A stretch of DNA of 64,000 nt from Nymphaea colorata (lineage: Eukaryota > Streptophyta > Magnoliopsida > Nymphaeales > Nymphaeaceae). Below are positions 1 to 11,417 of this stretch, in pieces. A model generated the notes under the pieces. That model searched no databases. It was not told where the DNA came from and was given only the letters and a program-made list of their open reading frames with translations. Location: assembly GCF_008831285.2 (NCBI RefSeq), contig NC_045149.1, positions 3,087,500-3,151,499 on the forward strand, written 5' to 3'. How positions within the stretch are numbered: position 1 is the stretch's first letter; the number at the start of each line of letters is the position of its first letter. Both the position numbers and the translations under genes were made by a program.

Positions 1-6
1 TAACGT

Positions 7-237
7 CTAGAAAGGGAAGAACCAAGTCATTGCAATTGCATTATGAGTCATTGTGTTGTACTTTGAGTTTGCACTAGATCTAGCATCCACACTTTGTTTC
101 TTGTTTCGCCATAATATGGTATTGCGTCCCAAAAAAATAGAAAAGCTTTTAATAGATTTTTGATCTTCTACCGACCTTGCATAATCAACATCACTAAACC
201 CTTCAACCTCCAAAGGTGCACCTTTCTTAAACCACAA
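7..237 (-). pseudogene. copia RNase H remnant
   Basis: A 76-residue open stretch matches the copia RNase H segment: a GFSDVDYA run (usually GYSDADWA), then SVEDQKSIKSFSIFLG, WRNKKQSVDARSSANSKY and a TM motif. These correspond to the first catalytic Asp region and the SSAEAEY helix. The helix Glu is replaced (SSANSKY), which argues against activity. It is the 3'-most domain of the minus-strand copia copy and ends near the window edge. Confidence 0.8.
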
Positions 238-239
238 CC

Positions 240-1400
240 CCTTGTCGAGGAGGACTTTAGAAATCTAATTACCATTATGGAAGCTTCCTAGTGTAGCTTC
301 CTGAGTTTCTCCATAAATTGGCTAAGGCATCTAATTGCAGAACTAATACAAGGGCGAGTAGAAGTCACATAGAGGGGCTCACCAATGAGAGATTTGTAGG
401 ACCAAGAGCCTATTGTCTTTGATTGATTATCATTGAGATCAAAATGGGTTCATACTTCATAGGCAGTGTAGATGGCTTGACTCCTAACATCAATGTCTCT
501 TGTAGTAAGTCAAGTACGTACTTTTGTTGGGACAGTGCCACACCGTTTCCACTACGTGCTACCTCAATATCAAAAAAGTATCTCAACAAGCCAAGATTTT
601 CATAACAAAGTGTTGTTGATGAAACTTCTTTGCTTTCAATATTTTTTTGTCATTATCGTATGTCAAGACAATGTCATCAACATAAACGACCAATACCATC
701 ATACTTAATGTGCCCCTTCGTTCGAAAAGGAAATGATCTATAGGGCAGATTTCGGAAATTCACATTGAGAAACTACCGGTGACAGTTTATTTGCACAAGG
801 ACGTTTTTGAGTCCACATATGATCTTCTTGAGCCACACCTTACGACACTTCCCCTGGCTCTCAAACCATAGGGATGTTGCATATACACAATTTATGACAG
901 GTCACCGTACATTCTTCACATTGAGTTGGTAAAGAAGCCCATTTGTCTGAACAACCACATAAATAATAAGCCTAATGGCCCCCAACCTCGCCATTGGAGA
1001 GAACTCTGATAGAAATCTACTTTATAAGTTTGTGTATAACATTTGGCAACCAAGCATGCCTTATAGCTCTTAATAGATCTATCAGAATGATATTTTATGG
1101 TGAAAACTCAATTCGATCTAACAACATCACCTTGAGTTAGAGGTTCCACTAACTCCAATGTGGCTTGTGATATCAACACACCCATCTCTTTTTGCATAGG
1201 TTGTTTCATTTTACATCCAACAATTTTTGTTGATAACTAGTGGGGATGACTTGACTTGTCATACCCTAATTAAGCAGTATTAAACTATTATTCACATTTG
1301 CATTAGATATAAAGTTACATATGAGGTGCACAATACACCTTTTTTTTTCTTTCCAAGTGCAATAAGAAGATCATCATTAATGTAAGAATCATTTACTCCA
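240..1400 (-). pseudogene. copia reverse transcriptase remnant
   Basis: The minus strand of 661-700 encodes a stretch ending in VYVDDIVLT; the YVDD codons lie at 673-684 and form the catalytic palm motif of copia reverse transcriptase. No long open frame survives around it: the region is full of stops and shifts. Its place between RNase H (below 237) and the integrase tail (above 1469) agrees with copia order. Limits are approximate. Confidence 0.7.
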
Positions 1401-1468
1401 TGGTCCTATGTGTTACGGTTACTTACCTCTTGAGAAGAGACTAATGGTCAATCTAGAGAGCAGTCCTG

Positions 1469-2530
1469 TCAGCATGAGTACACCAGTGGAGGATCACGAA
1501 AACAACATATGGATGATGGAGAGGAAGAAGGAACGTACTCCAGGGAAATAGGAGGAATAGGTAAGGGGACAAATCTTGGCATCCCAGGATAAAACTTAGA
1601 GATGTTTTGAAAGTAAATTTGAGGCTCGAAGAAGGTCACATATGCGCTGATAAACTCTTTTCGGGACGTAGAATCAAAGCATTTGTAACCTCTTTGATTG
1701 ATATGATATCCATTGAACACACATTTAATAGCATGTTTGGCAAGTATATCTCTTTTAGGGCCAAGAATATGCAAAAAACAGGTGTAGCCAAAGCCTTATA
1801 GAGGAATTTGAATCAAAGGTCTTTTGGGATAGATTAATTGATAGGTATTTTTCATCAATGGCTGAGGATGACAGTCTATTAGTGAGATAGCAAGTGGTAA
1901 GGAAGCTATCACCTTAAAAATATTCCAACACATTTGTTTGCAACATGAGGATTCATGCTACATTTAAAAGTTGTTGATGCTTCTTTTCTGCAACTCTATT
2001 TTGTTGGGAGGTATGTGGGCAAGTGAATTGAAGTCAAATTTCATATTCATAGTAATATTGTAGTAATATTGTCATATTGTAGTAACGTTGATGACTTAAA
2101 CTCAAATGCATTATCAGTGGAAATAAACTTAATAATGGAATTAAACTGAGTTTTTATTTCAATAATGAATTGTTTGAGACTACATATTAGCTTAGTTCTT
2201 TCTTTTAACAAAAAACACTACTAAATCTAGATAAATCATAACTAAAACAACATAATACTGAAATAACCACCTACTAGAAATACAATTAGGTCCCTACACA
2301 TCGACATGAATAAGATCAAAAGGACATAGACTCGAAAGAGTCAAACTCACTGGGTAACTACTCCTAATGTGTTTGCCTAATTGGTAAGCTTCGCACTAGG
2401 AGTATGACATTGAAATATATGGAAGAATGCGACAAAGCTTGGAGACTAAGGGATGTCCCAACATGAGAAGCCATTGGTAAGAAGTGGGATTTAATAGAGT
2501 AGATGATGTTGCATTACTACAGGTTCTGAC
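1469..2530 (-). pseudogene. copia integrase remnant (GAG-pre-integrase to C-terminal region)
   Basis: The minus-strand frame at 1469-1774 reads MHILGPKRDILAKHAIKCVF, then GYHINQRGYKCFD and YVTFFE, the usual copia integrase C-terminal block. Further upstream (about 2300-2500 on the plus strand) the minus strand encodes GHPLVSKL, CEAYQLGKHIRSSYP and FDLIHVDV, which are the pre-integrase zinc-binding block and the first catalytic Asp segment. A stop falls directly after HVDV. The core between about 1800 and 2280 is too decayed to follow. Confidence 0.75.
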
Positions 2531-2779
2531 AAGAAGTATACTCCCCTTTTCTCATGGCCACCACTAATTGTCTTCTCAATCTGTAAGTCCTAAAAAAAAC
2601 ATGACCCATGGTAAAAAAATTACTACATAGTAAATCACTAGCTAATTGCTAAATAGATAGCAGATTAATAGGAAACTCTAGAGTATGCGAGACATGTTTA
2701 ATGGTATAGTCATTCAATAGTTTCACCTCACCACTTCCAATGATAGGGGACAATCTATACCATCAACTAGCCTCACATA

Positions 2780-4000
2780 TCGTGGCTGGGCAAACCTGGT
2801 TAGAGTCGAAAATAACATGGTCTACTACAAATGATTAGATGCACTAAAATCTATCAACCACACCATACTTGGATTGCTAGAATCTGTACCAACTGTCGGG
2901 GCAAAATCCTTAACCACAGTAGAGGTGGAAGCAGGCCATGCACTAGTGGCCAGTCTTTGGGCAAGGATATGCTCATACTCTGCCCTCTCATGCTCAGAGT
3001 AAATGGATCAACTGGAGGTGGTGTAGAACTCTCCCCAAGATATGATACTGTAGCCTAATCTATCCTTGAAGAAAGGGCAAGAGCTTCCCCATCTTTGCCC
3101 TGAGCAATCCTAATAGGTTAACCATACTTATCCCAACAAGGGTCCTCTAAGTGCCCAACTTTCCCACAATAAGTGCACTGAAACCTCACACGTCCTATAA
3201 ACCAAGAGCATAACCTTTTCCTCTTGCTCCGGAAGAGCTGCTCTATCCATGTCCTCCAGCTACTGCAAGGGCTAAAGTAGGGGCATCACTTGGTTGGGAC
3301 AGCATAACTGCCAGTCGTCTAAGTGACTATAGGCTTCAGAAAGGTTGGGGATTTCACTTCCAGTCAGCATTTGAGCCGTCGCTATTGCATACTCATGTGA
3401 CCAATCATCAAGAAACTTAGCTACCATAGTAGGCACAAAGTGTGACTTGTAACAAGTCTTTTAAGGTGGATGCAAAAATTTCAACCTTTCATAAGCTACT
3501 ATTACAAAGGCAAAGTATTGAGATAAATCCTATCTACATTTTGTAACTTGTACAACTCTCCTTCAACTTGAAGAATCTTACTGACATTCTTGTCCTAAGA
3601 GTAGGTCTACCTCAAGAATTCCTACATCTCCTTTGTCGTAATGTAGTATGCTATGGTTGCGGCAATTTGGGGCTATACACTATTCATAATTCAGGACATT
3701 ACCGTGTTGTTGTCCTCTTCCTATGTAGTATACTTCCCAATTTTTGTAGTAGGTTCGTCTTCTTGAAGCACATGCTTCTTTTGATGTCTAGTGGCAGACG
3801 TCACAAATGAACTAGACCTGTTTTCAGTATTATGTCCATCTAATTTGACCATAGACTGATACGAGAAAGGATTTGCAATCACTTTACACTCATTTCCAGC
3901 ATGAGGCTTGTTGTTCTTAGTCATATCTATGGGGTGAACCTCGTAAATCCAACAAGAAAAAATCACCACAAACGGATTTCAATAGAAACTTTGATAGGCT
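2780..4000 (-). pseudogene. copia gag and protease remnant
   Basis: The minus strand around 2828-2870 gives WLIDFSASNHL, a decayed copia aspartic protease motif (normally D-S-G-A-S-N-H). At about 3125-3185 it gives FQCTYCGKVGHLEDPCW, an intact CX2CX4HX4C zinc knuckle. From 3968 down to about 3480 come gag pieces: NPFSYQSMVKLDGHN, EEDNNTVMS, PQIAATIAYY and KILQVEGELYKLQNVDRIYL. Several stops interrupt them. Together these mark an old copia gag-protease coding region. Confidence 0.75.
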
Positions 4001-4695
4001 ATCAACCAATGAAAATTGATCAGCCAACACAACTATTAGGATCTAGTGCCTGCCACCAACACAAGTATTAGAGCTTGAATCCAACCACAATAAGATATCA
4101 CAAAAATAATTTTACGGCAAAATGTTTTCCGTATAAACTCTACTCAGGCTAGCTACAATAAGATAAACTCGTAACCTCTACTCAAGCTGGCAACAATAAG
4201 ATAAACTCTGATCAGCAAATATATATGCTTACAGCCACATGTCCATACCAACATCTATTCCAAATCCACATCAACCATTCACAATTACAGCCCCCTAATC
4301 CATGAAAAATTGATCACCCAACATAGACATTTACAACTACACATGAATATCCACATCTACTCCAAATCCACATCCACAATTCCACATGGGGAGTCTAATA
4401 ATGTCTGCATCTAACAATGTGGTTAGACTCCACCAAACAAGGTCTCCTTTAGTAGATCAAATCAAAATTAGTTCTAAATTTATAAATGAGATCTTGATCT
4501 GGCTTAGGAAGAAGACTGTTGGTGGAAGGGAGATTGCATGGTAGGAAGAGGAAAATAGTTTTAGTCGGCTTGAAAGCTGATGACAATAGAAAGATAGAGA
4601 AGGTACCAATGTCCACCAGAAAATGATCACCATCAGTGGAACTCTCACTGGAATCTCACTACCGTATCGTAGTAAACTAGGTCACATGGGTACAT

Positions 4696-4707
4696 GCTCT
4701 AATACCA
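4696..4707 (-). other. Primer binding site (initiator Met tRNA)
   Basis: The minus strand reads TGGTATTAGAGC, one base away from the common plant TGGTATCAGAGC site that pairs with the 3' end of initiator methionine tRNA. It lies directly inside the candidate LTR, as expected for minus-strand priming. Confidence 0.7.
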
Positions 4708-4888
4708 TGTGCCCGCTTTGGTTTTGGAGAGAGAGAAATCAAAGCTTCATTAACCCTAGTCTCTCGTTAAGAAGAGATTAGGCAGCAAAAAATAACTTTT
4801 ACAATTCAATCCTCAAAGAAATATAAAAGGGCTAAAGAAGACCTACAAGATAATAAATTCGACAAGACAATATTCTAACTTTTTAACA
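4708..4888 (-). repeat. Candidate 5' LTR of the minus-strand copia element
   Basis: On the minus strand this 181-bp segment starts TGTTA and ends CACA immediately before the primer site. It contains a run reading TTTTATATTTC that could serve as a promoter box. The partner LTR is outside the window, so the outer end is a guess; the true LTR may extend further right. Confidence 0.5.
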
Positions 4889-5780
4889 TTGCTAAGAGAC
4901 CCCTACACGACTAATATAATTTTCAATAGAACAGTCTCAAACGTCCTCTATAGGAAGCCCTACATCATCCGAATTAAGTCTTCATCTTTAAGAGAATGAC
5001 CAGCAGATGATGATATGTTTGAGAGAAAATTGATATTGTCCATCATCAAATTCTCCTTGTGGATGAAGTGTAGCTCCTTTAACATAACAATTTTAACATC
5101 GTGAGATCTTATCCACTGGACATAACATACAAGACGTCCTGTCTGCCACATCATTGTCATGTTTGTCCTGTCAGTGGTGTTCCCTGTCCATTATTTGATG
5201 GTTGTAAGAATAGACCACTACGTTCCTCCTATTCGATGTTTATTTTCTTTGTTGTGTGTTCTATTCATCATGTCTATCCTATCTAACATTTGATTTGTGT
5301 TCAATCTCTTTTGTATGTCTCTAGTGTTTGTGTCCTATGCCATTTGTTATGTATGTCTTGTCCATTGATAACCAAAACACTCTGTTTGTTAGTTATGCTT
5401 GTTCTATGCATCTTTTTAGCTATACATGCAAAGCTCATGCCATAAAAATCATTCATCTTGTCTATGTTCAATAGAACAAGGGCATGTTATATCAGTACTA
5501 TTGCAAGATTCATAGCAAAAGCCTGTTAAATCAAAATTAACACATGTAATAACAAGATCTTGTTAATTGAAGATAATACATTGAACATCAATGTAGCAAA
5601 ATCAACACATTCAAATTGATTCATCATATATAAAGATCAATAGTGTTAGATATTCAAAAGATTCAAATAGTCAACATTATCAAATAAAACTATAGGATGG
5701 GCAAAATATGAACTATTGGGGGCTACATGTTGGTGTACATTGGTAGCGATTCCTTTTGAACCAGCTAATACATAGTGAAA
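4889..5780. other. AT-rich spacer with no recognised gene
   Basis: No protein family, RNA gene or clear transposon end was recognised here. The open stretches (for example minus-strand 4960-5160) show no known motif and look like chance frames. Confidence 0.5.
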
Positions 5781-6350
5781 CTACATACATTGAGAGATTG
5801 TATTGTACGACCATGCACCCCATGCTAGGAATTTCATCCATTTTTTATGGACAATGGCTGCAAAAATGATTGAGGAATGTTTCCAAGATACGGTTAACCA
5901 CTTAAGACTGCCCATCAATTTGTGGATGATAGGCAAAACTAAAGTGGCGCTTTGCTCCCACAAGTTTAAAGTACTCACACTAGTAGCTACTAAAAAAATG
6001 AGAGTTCCTGCAAAGGCTATGGTCTGTGGGCTACCATACATCTTACCCACAAGCTCATAAAGACTTCAGCTGCCGAACAGGCGGAGGAGGTTCTTGGCAT
6101 TGAAATGAAATGAACATATTTAATAAGCTGGTAAACAACAATTAGGTAGAAAGGTTTCAACAAAGTTCATGGAAACATCCACCCAGGCTTTGTCATGTAT
6201 GGGTAATTGAGACATATGGCTTGATGGTTTGGTGCTCTCATACTTGTGTTGCTAGCAATGTACACAGTCCTTAACAAACTTCTTTACCCTAGATTTCATG
6301 TGCTTCCAAAAGGACTCTTTGTGGGGCTTTAAGGTCTTTTGGACGCCTTC
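5781..6350 (-). pseudogene. Ty3/gypsy integrase remnant
   Basis: The minus strand carries the gypsy integrase signatures in order. A zinc-binding block KSRVKKFVKDCVHC with QHKYE lies around 6250-6330, then a MNFVE strand, then ELVGKMYGSPQTI. After a frameshift come segments equivalent to the YHPQTDGQTE and WSYNT motifs. The open frame 5781-6050 contains KMYGSPQTI and WSYNTIS but reads out of frame between them, so the catalytic triad is not intact. The C-terminal part is missing at 5780. Confidence 0.75.
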
Positions 6351-6399
6351 ATGTCGTGCTAAGGGGGTGTGCAATGGAAATGGTCTAACAGTTGCAGGA

Positions 6400-6923
6400 T
6401 CAATGCATACTCCATAGGCAGCCAGACTCTACCCTTGTAATGTACAACCTAATTCCTGTGTGACTAGGACATTTTAAGGGGTTTAATTCAAGATTGGACC
6501 CTACTAAGGATATCTCTTCATTTAAGTTATGGTTCTCCACTATCTTAGGCCATAGGTCGATAAAAACAGTGCATAGTTTTAAAATTGCTCCATCCCTCGT
6601 ACGGTCACACTCTACCCTTGAGAGAGCATCAGCTACACCATTCTCTTGGGCCTTTTTATATTGGAACCCAAAGTCACAAGCCATGATCTTGGCAAGCATT
6701 TCTGTTGCATGTGGGTGGTGATGCATTGCCTGGTCAAAAACTTGAGACTCCAGTGGTCAGTATGGTCAATGAAGTGATGGTCAAGAATGTAGGGTCTCCA
6801 CTCGTCGAGTGCCATCACAATGGCTAGCATCTTATTGTCATAAGTAGACAAGGGCTTGGCTTAGGACGTGAGACCCTTACTCAAATAGGATATTGGATGG
6901 CCATCCTAGCTGAGCGCTGCTTT
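6400..6923 (-). pseudogene. Ty3/gypsy RNase H and connection remnant
   Basis: The minus strand has DGHPISYLSKGL (6880-6908), STYDNKMLAIVMALDEWRPYIL, then KFL, and in a neighbouring frame FQYKKAQENGVADALSRVE: a classic gypsy RNase H followed by the tether to integrase. Stops and a shift near 6720 break it. The frame is cut at 6923/6929 by the solo LTR and resumes at 10929. The TAG before DGH suggests a CAG to TAG change. Confidence 0.85.
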
Positions 6924-6928
6924 GATCC
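6924..6928. repeat. Target site duplication GATCC (left)
   Basis: GATCC immediately precedes the TG start of the solo LTR at 6929 and is repeated immediately after its CA end at 10924-10928. Confidence 0.85.
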
Positions 6929-8306
6929 TGATGCGAGCCTAAATTTATCCCAGCCGACGATGGCCGAGGGAGTGGTCGAGGCCAGGTCAACATCTCGTAA
7001 CAAGAGCCTAAGCCACAGCGAGGCAGGGCAAAACTTGACTACTAAGCAAGAGAGGTTAAAGGCAAAGGATACAACGGGCCAACGCATGGCCAATGAAGGG
7101 CATAAACCGAAGAAGAGAAGCGCTGACCTGGTTGGCAAGGCCAAAGCATACTCAGCTAAGAAGGGTCGACAGGTAGAGCTCACGCCAAGATGATGATGTT
7201 AGGCGTGAGCAGCCAGGAGCATAAAGAGAATATCTCCCGAGGCTTCAGGAGACCGGTTGTAGCGGCAGAGGAATTAGAGCTTAGGGAGGTTAACACAATA
7301 CTTGGTGTAGGTGCAGTGGACGGAGCACCAAGTGACCAAGTATGGGCAGAGCATCAACAACAGAATGTGGACAGTGGGCTGAAGAATTCAAGACAGATCA
7401 AGACCTAGACCTGGCTAAAACAAGTTCAAACCTAGAGTCTAGTCCTACAACCAGGTCCAACGTGGTAGTCTAAGGCCTAACTTAGACAAATTATATGGCT
7501 AAGCCCTCACGGGTGAGGCTAACTCGATACTTACCGAGTCAGGGAGGCACTCAGACAAGTCGCCTCCTTGGGCTCACAAGGTTCGAGGGGTTCTAGCTTT
7601 CGAGACGTCTCGTCTCAGTTCATTTCCTTATAAGCATTTGCTTTAAGTTGAGTCATTTTCATTTCAGCAAGTGTCTGGGTTCATGTGTTAGAACTGGTTT
7701 TATTTCAAGTACTTAAACTCTTTTGTAAGTCTTTTTCATTATGCAATCAAGAATCTAGTTTCAAGCCTGAAATTGTCTCTCGTCTCTCTTCCTCTCACAA
7801 GTGACCGGCAGTGATCGGAGTTCCAACCTTCAACCGTGGCTCTGGTTGAAGAACTACAGGCTGGAAGACATTCCTTGAGACCACCGAAAATCCTCTTGGA
7901 GCAACTTCATCCTACACACCACATCCCCCGACTGAATTGCAATTCTTCTATCGGTGCAATTCCTTCACTCACGGAAGGGATTAGAGGCTGAAGAAGAAAA
8001 CCAGGAAGGCTTGGAGGAGAGCGACTCGTGGCTCTAGTCGCCTAGTACCCAAGCGTGAGATTCTGGCTGCAAGAGAAGAGGTAGGTGCTGTTAAATCTCC
8101 CAGCTCCTTCCCTACTCGAGCAGAGCAAAGAACTGGTTGAAATCATTCCAAGTAGGCCACTTGATCTATGCCGAAAACAGAGAGAAAGAGCACCAGAAGG
8201 GAGGATCGACGCTAGCTCTTTAAAGGGCTATTTTTCACGATGAGAAACCGAGAGAACTCGTTGAAATCCATTGGTAGACGGCCAATAAGATTTCAGTGAA
8301 ATTGAC

Positions 8307-8866
8307 CGGTTAATTAAGCCTGGGCGTCGGGCCGGGAAAAACTTGGCCCGGGTCGGGCCCGGGTTCGATAGGCAGGCCCGGGCCGGACCGACTCCTACCC
8401 TCCGTCCCCCGCTTCCCCTCCTCCTCCGTCTCCCTCTCCGCTCCCCCCCTCCCTCTCCCCCCTCCTCTCTGCTCCTGCTCTCCCTCTCCCTTCCCGTCTC
8501 CCTCTGCACTCCCTCTCTCCCTCTCCCTCCCCCTCTCCCTCTCCGCTCCCCCGCTCACCCTCCCGCTCCCCCTCCTCCTCTGTCTCCCTCTCCGCTCCCC
8601 CTCTCCCTCTCCCTCCTCTCTGCTCCCGCTCCGCCTCTCCCTCTCTGCTCCAGCTCCCCCTCTCTCTCTCTGCTCCCACTCCCCCTCTCCCTCCTCCTCT
8701 GTCTCCCTCGCTGCTCCCCTCCTCCTCCGTCTCCCTCCCCCTCCTCCTGCGGGCCCATGTGGTGGAAAGGGGGTCAGGAGGGGGAAAGGGGGTTGGGAGG
8801 CCGGGCCGGGCTGAGCGGCCCGACGGGCTGGATCGGGCCAGCCCAATGCCCACCCCTATGGTTAAT
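8307..8866. repeat. 8-bp target site duplication pair around the nested hAT-like element
   Basis: CGGTTAAT (8307-8314) and TGGTTAAT (8859-8866) differ at one base. An 8-bp duplication is the hAT superfamily hallmark. Confidence 0.7.
8315..8858. mobile_element. Non-autonomous hAT-like element with pyrimidine-rich core
   Basis: The left end TAAGCCTGGGCGTCGGGC and the reverse complement of the right end, TAGGGGTGGGCATTGGGC, match at about 13 of 18 bases. Inside both ends are GGGCCGGG/GGCCCGGG-type subterminal motifs. The middle, about 8395-8755, is almost pure CT sequence (CTCCCTCTCC variants). No transposase is present, so mobilisation would need one in trans. The long open frames across the core are a side effect of its base composition. 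Confidence 0.7.
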
Positions 8867-10923
8867 CTCCTTGGAAACTCATCCACGGCAACGGCAATCC
8901 AACTCAAATCAAACTGTGCTATTGCTGTCGAAAGAGGAGATCAAAATTCCCATCGCCGAATCCAAAATCGAGCAAAAATCGTGTTCACGGTGGGGAAGTA
9001 GAATTTCGGCAATTGGGCAGAAGAAACGAGTGAAATCTGAAGCAACTCAGGCCCGAATTCACTCTCTCGTCGATTCCATTAGCATCACCTAGATCTTAGC
9101 AAGCTAGTAGCCAATTCTCAGGCGATTCCATCCATCCACGACGGAGAACCAATGCTCGAACGGAATCCTATCCACGGTACCAGAAATCAGCTCACTGCTT
9201 CTTTTTGGCGAAAACCGATGGCAACCCAACAAATTCTGCCTTCTCCAAATTTGCCCATGGTCAAAATTATTTGACATTAAGATAGAATTAAATTGACAAG
9301 GGCACCTTTGTCATTCCACCTCCTAAGCGAGCGGCGGGCGATACACTCGCCCTGCTCCCATTGAGCTCCTCGTCTTTAAAGAGGGAGTTACAAGTTCCCT
9401 TGGCGCACTTCACCACAGCCCTCCCTCATCCACGTGGTGTCCATCCTGCACTCCAACTCCCCTTCATCTCCAACACACGAGCCAGCACCTCCTTCACTTC
9501 ATTGTGGACTCCACTTTGCCATCATTGAGGATCAAAGAGGTAAGTTACACTCTCGTAGCTAAGAGGCCCTTTGCACTCCCTAACCCCTTCCAATTCTTAT
9601 AATCGATCCTAGTCCATTAACTCTAGCTTTAAACCCACTTAATCACTCCACCTCGATTATTACCCTACGCCATTAGTGAACTCCTTCACTCGCATGACCC
9701 TTGGCTTAACCCATCCTCATAACCGACCACACTCATTAGGACCCACTTCTTGCCATTAGTAAGCCATCTCTCTTAGCCTTAATTCCACTCTCTCTCGCAC
9801 AACCCTTCACCTATCTCTAAGCCATAACCAACCCTTAACAATTAACCTCCATCTCCCAGCTTACCCAACCTAATCCTTTACCGAATCCCCTTGACTGAGT
9901 CCACTCGAGCTCACATCTTAGACCGAGCTCACCTAACCCATCTCATCTAGACCGAGCCTACCGAAACCTACATCGAGCTCACCTCCTTGCTCCGAGCTTG
10001 GCTTGACCCCTTGGAGTCTAACTAGTTAAGTTCCAACTCCAAGGATTGTCCATGTTCAGTCCAGCACCTCCACTACAAAAGATCACATCTTCTTGCAGCC
10101 TCCCTTGCTGCAACCTTCACCCGAACATTGTCCCAGGCGCCAAGGCGACCTCGGCCAGGCGGGCCAAGCCCCTGCCTCCATCCGGGCACTCCTCCATCAC
10201 GTTGTGGTCTCTCTTGGCCATCTGAGGCCTGCAGCAACCACACTCCATCCTCCAGGCATAGCCGACAGCCCCAGCGCCATCCCCTTCCCTTGCCCGGACA
10301 CTCCGTCTCTCTCTGCCAGCTTCCACCAGTCCACAAGCCGTCCTAGGCCAGGTGAGCCTAGCCTTCATTCCACCTCCTTGCTGAGATATCCGAGAGTGGC
10401 TTTGCCACTGGTTTTCTCTTGGATCTATTGTTGTTTAAGTCAATCTCTCATCGGCTAGGTAACTTCTCAACATCTTATAGAACGGGGTTATGAGTGTAAT
10501 TGTTTTCTAAACCAGGCTCTAGCCAATTGCTACTGTCGGTAGTCCCTCAAAGGCACCTTGCCAAGGACATGGCTGCGGGTAGCTAGACCACCAAAGGAAA
10601 AGGGCATGGTTTGGCCTTTCTAGTGATTGTATGAATGGTTTTTGAATAAACGTTGAGTGAGTTGTGAGAGTTAAATTTGTATCGTTCATGTTTGTACAAG
10701 CCTTGATCCCCTTAGTGTTATAGTAGGATTTAAATCATGGGTCTGGAAAAACACACTTGTATCTTTTACCCAGGGTACTATTAAGCGAGGGTTGCTGTCC
10801 GGCAGGGATATATTTTGTAAATATAATTTGCTTAAGTTTAGACTTTAGGCTCCCGCGAGTTGATCCTGGACTTGGATATATTCTCGGGCGTAGAAATCGC
10901 TAGCCGGGTCTAGGTTGCCACCA

Positions 10924-10928
10924 GATCC
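10924..10928. repeat. Target site duplication GATCC (right)
   Basis: Right copy of the GATCC duplication flanking the 6929-10923 solo LTR. Confidence 0.85.
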
Positions 10929-11417
10929 CAACATCACTAGATCTGTCTCGACCAAAATTTGAGAAATCGGGCAGAGCAAGAACATACACAATTAACAAAG
11001 CTTTCTTTAAGGTTTGGAATGCTGTAGTGGTCTTCTCAGTCCATACAAATGAATTCTCTTTCAAGAGTTGGGTGGGACGAAAAGCAATGTGGCCATAGTG
11101 ATGCATAACTCGATGATAGTATCTGGTTAGACCTAGGAAACCATGCAAGGATTTGAGGTCCTTGGGTGTTGGCCAATGCTTCATGGCCTGGAGCTTCTCA
11201 GGGCCGGCTTGTACCCAGTGGGAACTGACAATGTGGCTGAGTGGGAACTGGCAATGTGGCTGAGGTAGGCTACCTCCTACTGAACGAAGGTGCACTTGGA
11301 AAATAAGTGGTGCTCATGAAATATACCTAGCATGACACATGCATACTTTAGATGATAATCCCATGTCTGAGAATACACAAGGATGTCATCAAAGAGAACT
11401 AACTGCTTGGATTGGCT
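10929..11417 (-). pseudogene. Ty3/gypsy reverse transcriptase remnant
   Basis: The minus strand from 11417 reads LFDDILVYSQTWDYHLK (the catalytic xxDD palm motif), HHLFSKCTF, EKLQAMKHWPTPKDLKSLHG, FLGLTRYYHR, QLLKENSFVWTEKTT and LALPDFSNFG, the standard gypsy RT palm and connection up to the RNase H start. The fingers domain, protease and gag are absent: the similarity stops abruptly at about 11417. A small duplication (TGGCTGAGTGGGAACTG) disrupts the segment near 11225-11250. It is the other half of the remnant at 5781-6923. Confidence 0.85.

Larger units (their letters stand above)
1..4888 (-). mobile_element. Decayed Ty1/copia retrotransposon, left end outside window
   Basis: Reading the minus strand from 4888 towards 1 gives the copia order: LTR, primer site, gag with zinc knuckle, protease motif, integrase, reverse transcriptase, RNase H. 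Every domain is broken by stops or frameshifts, so this is an old inactive copy. The order INT before RT defines Ty1/copia rather than Ty3/gypsy. The 3' LTR would lie to the left of position 1 and is not visible. Parts are listed separately. Confidence 0.85.
6929..10923 (+). repeat. 4.0 kb solo LTR inserted in the gypsy remnant
   Basis: The segment begins TGATGCGAGCC and ends GTTGCCACCA, and is bounded by the 5-bp duplication GATCC. Removing it brings the interrupted gypsy RNase H back into register with the normal residue spacing. Its start resembles the LTRs at 53156 and 59018 (GAGCC then AAATT). Its last 500 bp resemble the 3' parts of the LTRs ending at 53062 and 61897 (TATCGTTCATG-type stretch, GTAGTAGG, GCTAGCC). 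A promoter-like CCTTATAAGC lies near 7626. No gag, pol, primer site or second LTR was seen inside, so it is read as a solo LTR rather than a whole element. Without the nested 544-bp element it is about 3.45 kb. Confidence 0.8.

Noticed and set aside
8343-9092. 249-codon plus-strand frame and overlapping minus-strand frames (8228-8907)
   Set aside because: They cross a nearly pure CT tract; Pro/Leu/Ser or Arg/Glu/Gly runs in all frames are a composition artefact, and the region is a hAT-like element inside an LTR.
6911-10904. Alternative solo LTR boundaries with CTAGC on both sides
   Set aside because: CTAGC also flanks the insert, but those ends would be TG...CG and would disturb the RNase H spacing; GATCC with TG...CA ends fits better.
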